A stretch of 64,000 nucleotides of DNA from SIG636 sp045537905. GTDB lineage: Bacteria; Bacillota; Clostridia; Oscillospirales; CAG-382. Both the position numbers and the translations under genes were made by a program. Shown piece by piece: positions 9,015 to 16,759 of the stretch. Location: NCBI GenBank assembly GCA_045537905.1, contig JAZSQJ010000053.1:1-64000 (forward strand), in the 5' to 3' direction. Each line of letters opens with the position of its first letter. Within the stretch, counting starts at the first letter, position 1. The notes beneath the pieces are model-generated. The model was not told the origin of the DNA. It worked only from the letters and a program-made list of their open reading frames with translations, and ran no database searches.

Positions 9015-9920
9015 TTAAATGCTAAGCATTCTTTCTATCGGTCTAAGAGCCGCAGTGCGTAGGGCTTGGTCGATAAACACCTCGCCCGTCTCCTTTTCAA
9101 GGCAGTCAAGCAGCATCTGCAGGCTGATTTTTTTCATCATATCACAGTACAATTGCTTGGTATCGGGTATATAAAAACGCTTGTGGGGCATAAGAGCACG
9201 CATACGCTCGGTAACGCCAAGCTCAGTACAAATAATAAACTCGTCTTTCTCGCTGTTTTCGCAGTAAGTGATAATCTGGGCGGTACTGCCAAGGAAATCC
9301 GCCAGGGCACAAACCTCCCTGTTACACTCAGGGTGTACCAGTACGGCGGCGTTGGGGTGCTTAGCCTTTTCCTCCAGCACCTTGTCTGCGCTGAGCTTAT
9401 CGTGTATCTTGCAGCATCCACCCTCGTGGTATATAAAACGCTTATCAGGTCTCAGCTCTGCAATATACTGACCAAGGTTTTTGTCAGGCACAAATATGAT
9501 ATCCTTAGTCTTTACGCTGTCAACCACCTTAACGGCGTTGGAGGAGGTACAGCAAACGTCGCTCACAGCCTTGACGCCGGCGTTGGAGTTGATGTAGCAA
9601 ACCACGGTAGCGTCGGGATTTGCCGCTTTAAGAGCAAGCACGTCCTCGGGTGTAACGGTGTCTGCCATATAACAGCCTGCATCGGGGGCAGGCAGAAGCA
9701 CACGCTTGTCGGGGCAAAGAAGCGCCGCACTCTCACCCATAAAGCTCACACCGCAAAATACCAGTATATCAGCATCGGTGTTCTTGCTTTTCCTGGCAAG
9801 CTCAAGAGAGTCACCTACGATATCGGCAACCTCCTGTATCTCCATAGGCTGATAGTAATGAGCCAGCACAACGGCGTTTTTCTCTTCCTTAAGCTGTTTT
9901 ATTCTCTCCAAAATATCCAT
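9015..9920 (-). CDS. nadA: quinolinate synthase, NadA
   Basis: 301-residue [4Fe-4S] enzyme condensing iminoaspartate with dihydroxyacetone phosphate to quinolinate. Cysteines that fit the three cluster ligands of the family are C83, C169 or C170, and C259. AHYYQ at 20-24, GDSLELA, and HPEC near residue 199 are conserved signatures. It starts 2 bp after the metA stop and leads the nad genes. Confidence 0.96.
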   Translation of the reverse strand: MDILERIKQLKEEKNAVVLAHYYQPMEIQEVADIVGDSLELARKSKNTDADILVFCGVSFMGESAALLCPDKRVLLPAPDAGCYMADTVTPEDVLALKAANPDATVVCYINSNAGVKAVSDVCCTSSNAVKVVDSVKTKDIIFVPDKNLGQYIAELRPDKRFIYHEGGCCKIHDKLSADKVLEEKAKHPNAAVLVHPECNREVCALADFLGSTAQIITYCENSEKDEFIICTELGVTERMRALMPHKRFYIPDTKQLYCDMMKKISLQMLLDCLEKETGEVFIDQALRTAALRPIERMLSI

Positions 9921-9922
9921 AC

Positions 9923-10840
9923 TTATAAAATCTCCTCAAGATTATAGGGCGTGCCTTGATATACAAAATAGTTAAGCCAGTTTGCAAACAGCAAATGAGC
10001 GTGAGACCGCCAGGTGTTAAGGGGCATACGGCTGGCATCGTCGTTAGGGAAGTAGTTAACAGGCACGTCGGGGTCGATTCCCTTGTCCAGGTCACGCAGA
10101 TACTCCAGCTTAAGGGTCTCCGCATCGTACTCGCTGTGACCGAAGGCAAATATGCTTCTGCCGTCCTTGGATGCGGCAAGGTATGCACCTGCCTCCTCAG
10201 ACTCAGCAAGGAGTACAAGCTGGGGACAGTCTATAATTTCCTTGGAATAAACCCCCGAGTAACGGGAGTGGGGAGCATTAAAATACTCGTCAAAGCCACG
10301 AACGAGGGGGTGGGAGGAGCAAAGGGTTTTGTGCAGATAAACTCCGGACAGCTTTTTGTCAAGCAGATGCTTGTCGATGCCGTATTTGTAATGCAGGCCC
10401 GCAAAGGCGCCCCAGCAGATATACATAGTGGAATAAACGTTATGTTTAACCCACTCCATAATCTCACAAAGCTCGTCCCAGTACTCAACCTCCTCAAACT
10501 CCATAGCCTCAAGAGGAGCCCCTGTGATAATAAAGCCGTCAAACTTGCTGTCCTTTATCCTGTCAAAGGTGGTGTAAAAGGCAGACAAATGCTCAGCAGG
10601 GGTGTTTTTGGAAGCGTAGGTTGATGTGGTGAGCAGGGTAATATCTATCTGCAACGGAGTATTGGAAAGCAAACGCAAAAGCTGAGTTTCCGTTACAATT
10701 TTAGTAGGCATAAGATTAAGTATAGCTATACGCAAAGGGCGTATATCCTGTGTTTCTGCACGGAGGCTGTCCATAACGAAAATGTTTTCCTTTTCCAGTG
10801 TCTCCGCCGCAGGCAAAAATTGCGGTATTTTAATAGGCAT
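9923..10840 (-). CDS. metA: homoserine O-acetyltransferase, MetA family
   Basis: 305-residue MetA-family enzyme activating homoserine for methionine synthesis. Catalytic residues are C142 (YICWG), H235 and E237 (GHSEYD). Position 111 is glutamate (TGAPLE). In this family Glu111 goes with acetyl-CoA use, while succinyl-CoA enzymes have glycine there, so O-acetylhomoserine is the likely product. It has an AAAGGAG ribosome site and a strong promoter, and is the first gene of a ten-gene operon; it is only 2 bp from nadA. Confidence 0.93.
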   Translation of the reverse strand: MPIKIPQFLPAAETLEKENIFVMDSLRAETQDIRPLRIAILNLMPTKIVTETQLLRLLSNTPLQIDITLLTTSTYASKNTPAEHLSAFYTTFDRIKDSKFDGFIITGAPLEAMEFEEVEYWDELCEIMEWVKHNVYSTMYICWGAFAGLHYKYGIDKHLLDKKLSGVYLHKTLCSSHPLVRGFDEYFNAPHSRYSGVYSKEIIDCPQLVLLAESEEAGAYLAASKDGRSIFAFGHSEYDAETLKLEYLRDLDKGIDPDVPVNYFPNDDASRMPLNTWRSHAHLLFANWLNYFVYQGTPYNLEEIL

Positions 10841-10880
10841 ACTATCCGCTCCTTTCTGCTATTATCCCTTTTGATTAAAT

Positions 10881-10909
10881 ATTATACCATTTTACAGGGA
10901 ATATAGCAA
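10881..10909 (-). promoter_or_regulatory. promoter of the metA-tcdA operon
   Basis: Minus-strand TTGCTA (10904-10909), 17-bp spacer, TATAAT (10881-10886) with an upstream TGG that could act as an extended -10. It lies about 40 bp before the metA ATG. No T-box, SAM riboswitch or NadR-type operator was recognised in the short leader. Confidence 0.75.
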
Positions 10910-10957
10910 TAAGATTTTGAAAAAATTAAATATATAGTAGTATTTTTTCCCGGACTG

Positions 10958-10966
10958 TGCTATAAT
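10958..10966 (+). promoter_or_regulatory. extended -10 promoter of the tsaC operon
   Basis: TGCTATAAT is an extended -10 element (TGN plus TATAAT). No good -35 is visible 17 bp upstream, as is common with extended -10 promoters. The start would fall near 10973, about 25 bases before the tsaC ATG at 10998. Confidence 0.6.
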
Positions 10967-10997
10967 GTAAACAGTTATTAGTATGGGGTGTGTTACG

Positions 10998-11630
10998 ATG
11001 GACACAAAAATTTATAAAACAAAGGAAAACGCCTTAAGTATGGAGGATATAACCGCCTGCGCCAAGCTGATTAAAAAGGGCGGTACTCTGGCACTCCCTA
11101 CGGAAACGGTTTACGGTCTGGCGGCAAACGCCTTTGACGAAAAGGCAGTGGAAAGTCTTTACGAGGCTAAAAACAGACCGCCCTATAAGCCCATAAGCCT
11201 TTGCGTTTCCGACCTGGAGCAGGCAGAGCAGGTGGCGTTTTTTGACGATAGGGCAAGAGAGCTGTTCAGGGCGTTTATGCCGGGCCCCCTTACTATAGTT
11301 TTACCTAAAAAAAGCTGTGTTCCCGATATCGTTACAGCAGGGGGCAACACCGTAGGTATAAGGGTGCCTGCCCACAATATTGTAAGCCTTATAAGCCGTC
11401 AGTGCGCCCTGCCCCTGGCACTTACCTCTGCAAACCTGTCGGGTATGCCCTCTCCCAAAAGGGGCGAGGAGGTAATAAGCACCCTTTCAGGCAGGGTAAA
11501 CGCAATAATAGACGGCGGTACGGTAGACATAGGGACAGAGTCTACTATAGTCTCCTTAGCGGATAAGCCCTGTATACTAAGGGAAGGCGCTATCTCTGCT
11601 GAGACGCTGAAGGCGTATCTTGATTTGTAA
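10998..11630 (+). CDS. tsaC: L-threonylcarbamoyladenylate synthase (TsaC/Sua5 family)
   Basis: YrdC-fold enzyme of about 210 residues that makes threonylcarbamoyl-AMP from threonine, bicarbonate and ATP, the first step of t6A tRNA modification. Signatures are LPTETVYGLA near the N terminus, KNRPPYKPIS, and LTSANLSG. The frame opens at 10983, but the ATG at 10998 with GGGGTG 8-13 bases upstream is preferred, since 10983 would be only about 10 bases from the predicted transcript start. It lacks the extra C-terminal Sua5 domain. coaE follows 12 bp later. Confidence 0.92.
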   Translation: MDTKIYKTKENALSMEDITACAKLIKKGGTLALPTETVYGLAANAFDEKAVESLYEAKNRPPYKPISLCVSDLEQAEQVAFFDDRARELFRAFMPGPLTIVLPKKSCVPDIVTAGGNTVGIRVPAHNIVSLISRQCALPLALTSANLSGMPSPKRGEEVISTLSGRVNAIIDGGTVDIGTESTIVSLADKPCILREGAISAETLKAYLDL

Positions 11631-11642
11631 ACGAGGTGTGTT

Positions 11643-12290
11643 ATGTACATTTTTGGCATATGCGGCCGTAGCGGCAGCGGAAAAAGCACCGCCTGTGGCT
11701 TCCTTAGGGAAAAGGGCTTTTACTGTATCAATGCCGATGAGGTTTGTCACAGACTATACGAGACAAACGGTGACTGTATAAAGGAGCTGGCGGAAGCCTT
11801 TGGTAACAGCGTGGTAAAGGACGGTAAAATAGACCGCAGTGTGCTGAGGGTGGTAGTGTTTGAAAAGGATAACGGTATCGAAATACTTAACAGAATAACC
11901 CATAAGTATATAATCCGCAGTATAATGGAGGAGGCACACGCCGCCTTCAAAAGGGGCAAAAGGTACGTGGTTATAGATGCGCCCGTTCTTTTCGAGTCGG
12001 GGCTGGATGAGCACTGCGATGCCGTAATCGCCCTTGTATCCAAGGAGGAGTATTTGCTTGACAGGCTTGAAAAGCGTGACGGCTTGCCCAGACAGGCTCT
12101 CCGCAAAAGGCTGATGGCACAAAAAAGCAACGGAGAGCTGTGGAATCACGAAACCAGAATATTGGTAAACAGAGGCACTCTGCTTGAGTTAAGGCAAAAG
12201 ATTTATCTGGCAATAATGCTGGAGCTTATGAAAATTAGTGTAATAAAGCCTGCTAAGGAGGTAAAACGCTATGGGCTTAAAAAGGCTTAA
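11643..12290 (+). CDS. coaE: dephospho-CoA kinase
   Basis: 215-residue CoaE, which phosphorylates the 3' hydroxyl of dephospho-CoA in the last step of coenzyme A synthesis. Walker A is GRSGSGKS at residues 8-15, INADEV binds substrate, and VIDAPVLFESGLD is the family core motif. The final codons overlap the next gene by 20 bp, so the two are probably translationally coupled. Confidence 0.93.
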   Translation: MYIFGICGRSGSGKSTACGFLREKGFYCINADEVCHRLYETNGDCIKELAEAFGNSVVKDGKIDRSVLRVVVFEKDNGIEILNRITHKYIIRSIMEEAHAAFKRGKRYVVIDAPVLFESGLDEHCDAVIALVSKEEYLLDRLEKRDGLPRQALRKRLMAQKSNGELWNHETRILVNRGTLLELRQKIYLAIMLELMKISVIKPAKEVKRYGLKKA

Positions 12291-12846
12291 GCTTTTGGTT
12301 TTGCCCTTGGTGGGGGCACTGCTGCTTTCTCTTTGCTCCTGCGGACTGGTGGACAAAACTCTGTATCCCATAAAGCATACGGAGCTTATAAAGGAGTACG
12401 GTGACAAATACGGCATCCCCTACGAGCTGTTGGCGGCAGTTATAAAAACCGAAAGTGATTTTAACGAAACTGCTAAGTCCTCAGCAGGCGCCATAGGACT
12501 TATGCAGCTTATGCCAAGCACTGCGGAGGAAATAGCCTGGCGATTGGGTGAGGATTACACTACGGTGGATATAACCCTGGCAGAGACCAACATAGCCTAC
12601 GGAAGCTTTTATTTAAGCTACCTGTACCGCAACCTGGGTGAGGAGTGGGAAACCGCCCTTGCCGCCTACAACGCAGGTATAGGCAAGGTAAAGGGCTGGC
12701 TTAAGGACGCGGCGTACTCTGATGACGGGGTTACCCTTAAAAGCATACCCATAGCCGAAACGGATAATTACATAAAACGCATAAACAAATACAAAGGAAA
12801 ATACAAAGAACTATATTTTAACAGTGAGGATGAAAGCAATGAGTGA
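12271..12846 (+). CDS. lytic transglycosylase lipoprotein (SLT domain)
   Basis: 191-residue protein with a lipoprotein signal: charged start, hydrophobic stretch to residue 22 and a probable lipobox LCSC with C24 as the lipid-bearing residue. The rest is a goose-lysozyme-like SLT domain: catalytic E61 in KTESDF, GLMQLMP at 76-82 and AAYNAG further on. Such enzymes cleave the MurNAc-GlcNAc bond of peptidoglycan to a 1,6-anhydro product. It overlaps coaE by 20 bp and the next gene by 8 bp. Confidence 0.9.
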   Translation: MGLKRLKLLVLPLVGALLLSLCSCGLVDKTLYPIKHTELIKEYGDKYGIPYELLAAVIKTESDFNETAKSSAGAIGLMQLMPSTAEEIAWRLGEDYTTVDITLAETNIAYGSFYLSYLYRNLGEEWETALAAYNAGIGKVKGWLKDAAYSDDGVTLKSIPIAETDNYIKRINKYKGKYKELYFNSEDESNE

Positions 12847-14212
12847 ACTTAGAGAAAAGCTGATGTACAAGGCAAAAAACGCATATACGGTAAAGGACGC
12901 AGGCTTTGAAAAGGCAAGTGCCTTTTGTGAAGGCTACAAGGCCTTTCTTAACGGTGCCAAAACGGAGAGGGAGGCGGTTGCCTTTGCGGTAAAGGAAGCG
13001 GAAAAGCTTGGCTTTACCCCCTACGATAAAAACAAAAGCTACACAGCAGGCGACAGGCTTTACTTTGTAAACCGTTCCAAGAGCATAGTTCTTGCGGTGA
13101 TAGGCGCCGAGGGTCTTGAAAAGGGCGCTAATATAGTGGTTGCCCACGTAGACTCCCCCAGGCTTGATATAAAACAGCGTCCCCTGTATGAGGAGGGCGG
13201 CCTTGCTTATTTCAAAACCCATTACTACGGCGGTATAAAGAAATACCAGTGGACAGCCTTGCCTTTGGCTCTCCACGGTGTTATAATAAAAAAGGACGGC
13301 ACGAAGGTTGACGTGTGTATAGGTGAGAAGGAGGACGAGCCTGTTTTCTACATCACCGACCTTATGCCTCATATAGGCGGCAGACAGGCAGAAAAACCCC
13401 TTGGCTCCGCCATAACGGGTGAGGGACTTAACGTGGTTATTGGCTCCGTTCCCCTGGACGAGGAGCAGGACGCCCTTAAGCTGGCAGTGCTTTCCGCCCT
13501 TTACGACAAGTACGGCGTAACCGAGGCAGACCTTATTACAGCCGAGCTTTGTGCCGTTCCTGCAGACAAGGCAAGGGACGTAGGTCTTGACCGAGGGCTT
13601 ATTACCTCCTACGGTCACGACGACCGTGTTTGCGCTTATCCCTCTATGGTAGCACTCTTTGAGTGCGCAGTACCTCAGCGTACCTGTATGTGCATCTTTG
13701 CAGACAAGGAGGAGGTAGGCAGTCACGGCGTAACAGGTATAACCTCCGCCGCATACGTAAACTTTTTAAGCAGCCTTTGCAGCAGCACGGGGGCAGACTT
13801 TGGCACCTTCTGTGCAAACAGCACCTGCCTTTCTGCCGACGTAGGCGGTGCCTACGACGCTTGCTACGGCGATGCCTACGACCCCAAGAACTCTGCCTAC
13901 GTAAATAAGGGTGTAGTTGTAACAAAGTATACAGGCTCCCGCGGGAAATCCGGCACCTCCGACGCCTCTGCCGAGCTGGTTGCAAAAATCGTTTCTCTCT
14001 TTGACAAAGAGGGCGTTGCCTGGCAAACGGGCGAGTACGGCAAGGTAGACGAGGGCGGTGCAGGCACGGTTGCTAAGGATATAGCACGCCTTGATATAGA
14101 GGTAGTGGACGTAGGCGTTCCTATGTTCTCTATGCATTCTCCTTACGAGCTTGCATCCAAGGCAGATATCTATGCAATGTACAAGGCGGCAAAAGCCTTT
14201 TATACACTTTAA
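12839..14212 (+). CDS. M18-family aminopeptidase
   Basis: Zinc aminopeptidase of about 457 residues, aspartyl aminopeptidase type. Metal and catalytic residues sit in AHVDSPRLD, SYGHDDR, DKEEVGSHG, SADVGGAYD and FSMHSPYE. Members are cytosolic and remove N-terminal residues, often acidic ones; the substrate here cannot be told. An upstream GTG at 12824 is in frame, but GAGG at 12826-12829 fits the ATG at 12839 better. The gene overlaps the transglycosylase stop and precedes ilvB by 23 bp. Confidence 0.92.
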   Translation: MSELREKLMYKAKNAYTVKDAGFEKASAFCEGYKAFLNGAKTEREAVAFAVKEAEKLGFTPYDKNKSYTAGDRLYFVNRSKSIVLAVIGAEGLEKGANIVVAHVDSPRLDIKQRPLYEEGGLAYFKTHYYGGIKKYQWTALPLALHGVIIKKDGTKVDVCIGEKEDEPVFYITDLMPHIGGRQAEKPLGSAITGEGLNVVIGSVPLDEEQDALKLAVLSALYDKYGVTEADLITAELCAVPADKARDVGLDRGLITSYGHDDRVCAYPSMVALFECAVPQRTCMCIFADKEEVGSHGVTGITSAAYVNFLSSLCSSTGADFGTFCANSTCLSADVGGAYDACYGDAYDPKNSAYVNKGVVVTKYTGSRGKSGTSDASAELVAKIVSLFDKEGVAWQTGEYGKVDEGGAGTVAKDIARLDIEVVDVGVPMFSMHSPYELASKADIYAMYKAAKAFYTL

Positions 14213-14235
14213 TCACAGGATAACGGAGGGGTAAA

Positions 14236-15882
14236 ATGGAAACACATCTGTTAACGGGCTCACAAATAGTAATACAAACACTTATTGAACAGGGCGTTAC
14301 CGATGTGTTCGGTTATCCCGGCGGACAGGTGCTTAGTATTTATGACGAGCTTTATAAGGCAAAGGACAGAATAAGGCATATCCTTACCGCCCACGAGCAG
14401 GGTGCCGCCCACGCTGCGGACGGCTATTCCAGGGCAACGGGTAAGGTGGGTGTGGTAATAAGCACCTCAGGTCCCGGTGCCACAAACCTTGTAACGGGCA
14501 TAGCTACCGCAATGATGGACTCTATCCCTATGGTGGCAATAACGGGCAACGTGCCCACCACCCAGATAGGCAAGGACAGCTTTCAGGAGATTAATATAAC
14601 GGGTATAACTATGCCCATAACCAAGCATAACTATTTTGTTACCGACGTAAACGAGCTGGCGGACATACTGCGCGAGGCTTTTCGTGTAGCAAAATCGGGC
14701 AGGTGCGGTCCCGTCCTTGTTGATATCCCCAAGGATATCCAACTGGCAAAAGCACCCTTTACCCCTATGCAGGCGGTGGAGCCCTTTCCACCCCTCTACG
14801 CCAAGGACGAGCTTATACAAAACGCCATAAACCTTATAAACAAGTCCAAAAAGCCCTATATCTATATAGGCGGCGGTGCGGCAGGGGCAGGTGTATCGGC
14901 ACAGATAACAGAGCTGGCAGAACGGATAGACGCCTACATAGGCTCCTCTCTTATGGGGCTTTCAGCTATCCCCCATTCCTATCCAAGGTTTTTAGGTATG
15001 CAGGGAATGCACGGCACCTATTCTTCCGCAAAGGCAAGGGACTCTGCCGACCTTATTATAGGCATCGGCGTCCGCTTCAGCGACAGGTCGGTAGGGAGCA
15101 GGACCGGGGAAAACAGACCCAAAATCATCCAGCTTGATGCAGACCTGGCGGAGATCAACAAAAACGTAAAGGTAGACGTAGGTCTGGTAGGGGATATAAA
15201 GCATTCTGTTACCCGTATCCTTGGCGGCTGTAAAAAGCAAAGCCACAAGACCTGGAGCAAGGAAGTCGGCGCCTATATAGCAGAGGAGAGAAGCATTCCC
15301 GACGAGGACAGATTTTGCCCCAAGGCTATATTTGATATTATCAATACCTACAAGGATGATGCTACTCTGATAGCAACGGACGTAGGTCAGCACCAGATGT
15401 GGACGGCGCAGTATATAAGGCTGGAGAGGGAAAGACGCTTTGCCTCCAGCGGCGGTCTTGGCACTATGGGCTTTGGTCTGGGCGCGGCAATCGGTGCCCA
15501 CGTGGGCAGCGGAGACAGGGCGGTGCTTATCACAGGGGACGGCAGCTTTGGGATGAACCTGACGGAGCTTGCCACGGCGGTAAGCTATAATATACCCGTA
15601 GTAATCGTGCTGTTCAACAACGGTGCCCTGGGTATGGTAAGACAGTGGCAGGGTATGTATTACGGGGGCAGATACTCAAACAGCACCCTGGACAGAAAAA
15701 CGGATTTTGTAAAGCTTGCCGACGCCTTCGGTCTGGAGGGCTGCAGGGTATCAGACCTTAAGACCTTTGAAACAGCCTTTAAGACGGCAATAAACAAAAA
15801 CGCCCCCTATCTTATAGAGGTGCAAACGGATATAGAAGAAAAGGTTTTGCCCCTTATAACGGGCGAGAACAAAGAGGTGTAA
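14236..15882 (+). CDS. ilvB: acetolactate synthase, large subunit
   Basis: 548-residue thiamine diphosphate enzyme. It condenses two pyruvates to acetolactate (valine and leucine) or pyruvate with 2-oxobutyrate (isoleucine). The catalytic glutamate is E54 in AHEQGAAHAADGY. STSGPGATN follows, and the ThDP-Mg motif GDGSFGMN with LFNN lies in the C-terminal domain. The ribosome site is GGAGGGG. ilvN follows after 2 bp. No T-box or leader attenuator is present in the 23-bp gap upstream, so expression depends on the tsaC promoter or on an unseen internal one. Confidence 0.95.
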   Translation: METHLLTGSQIVIQTLIEQGVTDVFGYPGGQVLSIYDELYKAKDRIRHILTAHEQGAAHAADGYSRATGKVGVVISTSGPGATNLVTGIATAMMDSIPMVAITGNVPTTQIGKDSFQEINITGITMPITKHNYFVTDVNELADILREAFRVAKSGRCGPVLVDIPKDIQLAKAPFTPMQAVEPFPPLYAKDELIQNAINLINKSKKPYIYIGGGAAGAGVSAQITELAERIDAYIGSSLMGLSAIPHSYPRFLGMQGMHGTYSSAKARDSADLIIGIGVRFSDRSVGSRTGENRPKIIQLDADLAEINKNVKVDVGLVGDIKHSVTRILGGCKKQSHKTWSKEVGAYIAEERSIPDEDRFCPKAIFDIINTYKDDATLIATDVGQHQMWTAQYIRLERERRFASSGGLGTMGFGLGAAIGAHVGSGDRAVLITGDGSFGMNLTELATAVSYNIPVVIVLFNNGALGMVRQWQGMYYGGRYSNSTLDRKTDFVKLADAFGLEGCRVSDLKTFETAFKTAINKNAPYLIEVQTDIEEKVLPLITGENKEV

Positions 15883-15884
15883 TT

Positions 15885-16379
15885 ATGCGTAGTGTAATAG
15901 CGGTTTACGTAGAAAACAAATACGGCGTACTGGCAAGGGTAACGGGCTTGTTTATGCGCCGTGGCTTTAATATCGACTCCCTTGCCGTTGGCGAGACGGA
16001 GGACCCTAAGTTCTCACGCATAACCATAACGCTAAGCGGTGACGACTATGCAAGGGAACAGCTGATAAACCAGCTTTACAAGCTCCACAACGTAAAAAAG
16101 GTAAAGCTTCTTGACGGCGGAAGCTCCGTGGAAAGAGAGCTGCTTCTTATCAAGGTTAAAAACACCCCCGATAAGCGTAACGAGATAATGGCGGCGGCAG
16201 AGGTTTACCGTGGCAAGGTGGTGGATTACACCACCGAGTATATGACTATAGAGGTAACGGGTGAGCCGCCTAAGATAAAAGCCTTTATCGACGTAATGAA
16301 ACCCCTTGGCATAGTGGAAATATGCCGTACAGGCGTTATATCCCTTGAACGCGGCGGGGAAGTGCTGGCAGAAGAATAA
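15885..16379 (+). CDS. ilvN: acetolactate synthase, small regulatory subunit
   Basis: 164-residue regulatory subunit. The N-terminal ACT domain (about residues 1-75) has the valine-site pattern VENKYGVLARVTGLFMRRG with NIDSL. A second ACT-like domain contains YTTEYMTIEVTG and VEICRTGVISLERG. It confers feedback inhibition by branched-chain amino acids on IlvB. It is the last gene of the operon; a hairpin and repeat element copy A follow. Confidence 0.95.
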   Translation: MRSVIAVYVENKYGVLARVTGLFMRRGFNIDSLAVGETEDPKFSRITITLSGDDYAREQLINQLYKLHNVKKVKLLDGGSSVERELLLIKVKNTPDKRNEIMAAAEVYRGKVVDYTTEYMTIEVTGEPPKIKAFIDVMKPLGIVEICRTGVISLERGGEVLAEE

Positions 16380-16443
16380 GTTGTGCGCCGCAACGCTTGA
16401 CCTTTTCTCTGATAGTACCTAAGAAACCAAAGCAATATAAAAC

Positions 16444-16480
16444 AACCCCGAAGCAGAGTTTTTTACTCTTCTCCGGGGTT
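16444..16480. repeat. left hairpin of the direct-repeat pair around element copy A
   Basis: 37-bp stem-loop with arms AACCCCGAAG/CTCCGGGGTT and an inner AGAGT/ACTCT stem. It recurs with a single base change at 16705-16741, on the other side of the 224-bp element. It lies 64 bp after ilvN, so it is probably the original terminator between the convergent ilvN and blaR1-type genes. The left copy has a C where the right has a T, which breaks one pair. Confidence 0.8.
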
Positions 16481-16704
16481 CAGACCGCTGACAAAGGCAC
16501 AGAGCACGAAAAAGAATAAAATATACTCATTCTAAAGTAGAAAATTCAGGGAAGGCATCCCTGAATTTTCTGCATTTTATTTGTTTTTTCGTTCAAAACG
16601 AACCTCGGCTTACAGTACTTAGTACAGTTTTCGCCTCGGTTCGTCTTGTCTGCACTCTTTCTCAGCACTCTGCCAGCTTAATGACAAGGTTTGTCATTAA
16701 GCTG
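16481..16704 (+). mobile_element. 224-bp non-coding repeat element, copy A
   Basis: Starts CAGACCGCTGAC and ends AGCTG. It is the same length as copy B at 60116-60339 and about 95% identical to it. It contains three stem-loops: GAAAATTCAGGGA/TCCCTGAATTTTC, an ACGAACC/GGTTCGT stem, and a terminal perfect hairpin CAGCTTAATGACA/TGTCATTAAGCTG at 16674-16704 ending on the last base of the element. No open frame of note. Direct 37-bp hairpin copies flank it. Best explanation is a MITE-like non-autonomous mobile element inserted into a terminator; a structured RNA gene is an alternative. Confidence 0.75.
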
Positions 16705-16741
16705 AACCCCGAAGCAGAGTTTTTTACTCTTCTTCGGGGTT
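16705..16741. repeat. right hairpin of the direct-repeat pair around element copy A
   Basis: Same hairpin as 16444-16480 but with a perfect AACCCCGAAG/CTTCGGGGTT stem. It lies 18 bp from the stop of the minus-strand M56 gene and so can serve as its terminator, while the left copy can serve ilvN. Confidence 0.8.
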
Positions 16742-16759
16742 ACTGCTTTAATTAAGTCC

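Noticed and set aside
14213..14235. T-box or leader attenuator for ilvB-ilvN
   Set aside because: Only 23 bp lie between the M18 peptidase gene and ilvB, just enough for a ribosome site.
16481..16704. Repeat element as a CRISPR or REP-type array
   Set aside because: There are single, distant 224-bp copies with no spaced short repeats and no cas genes.
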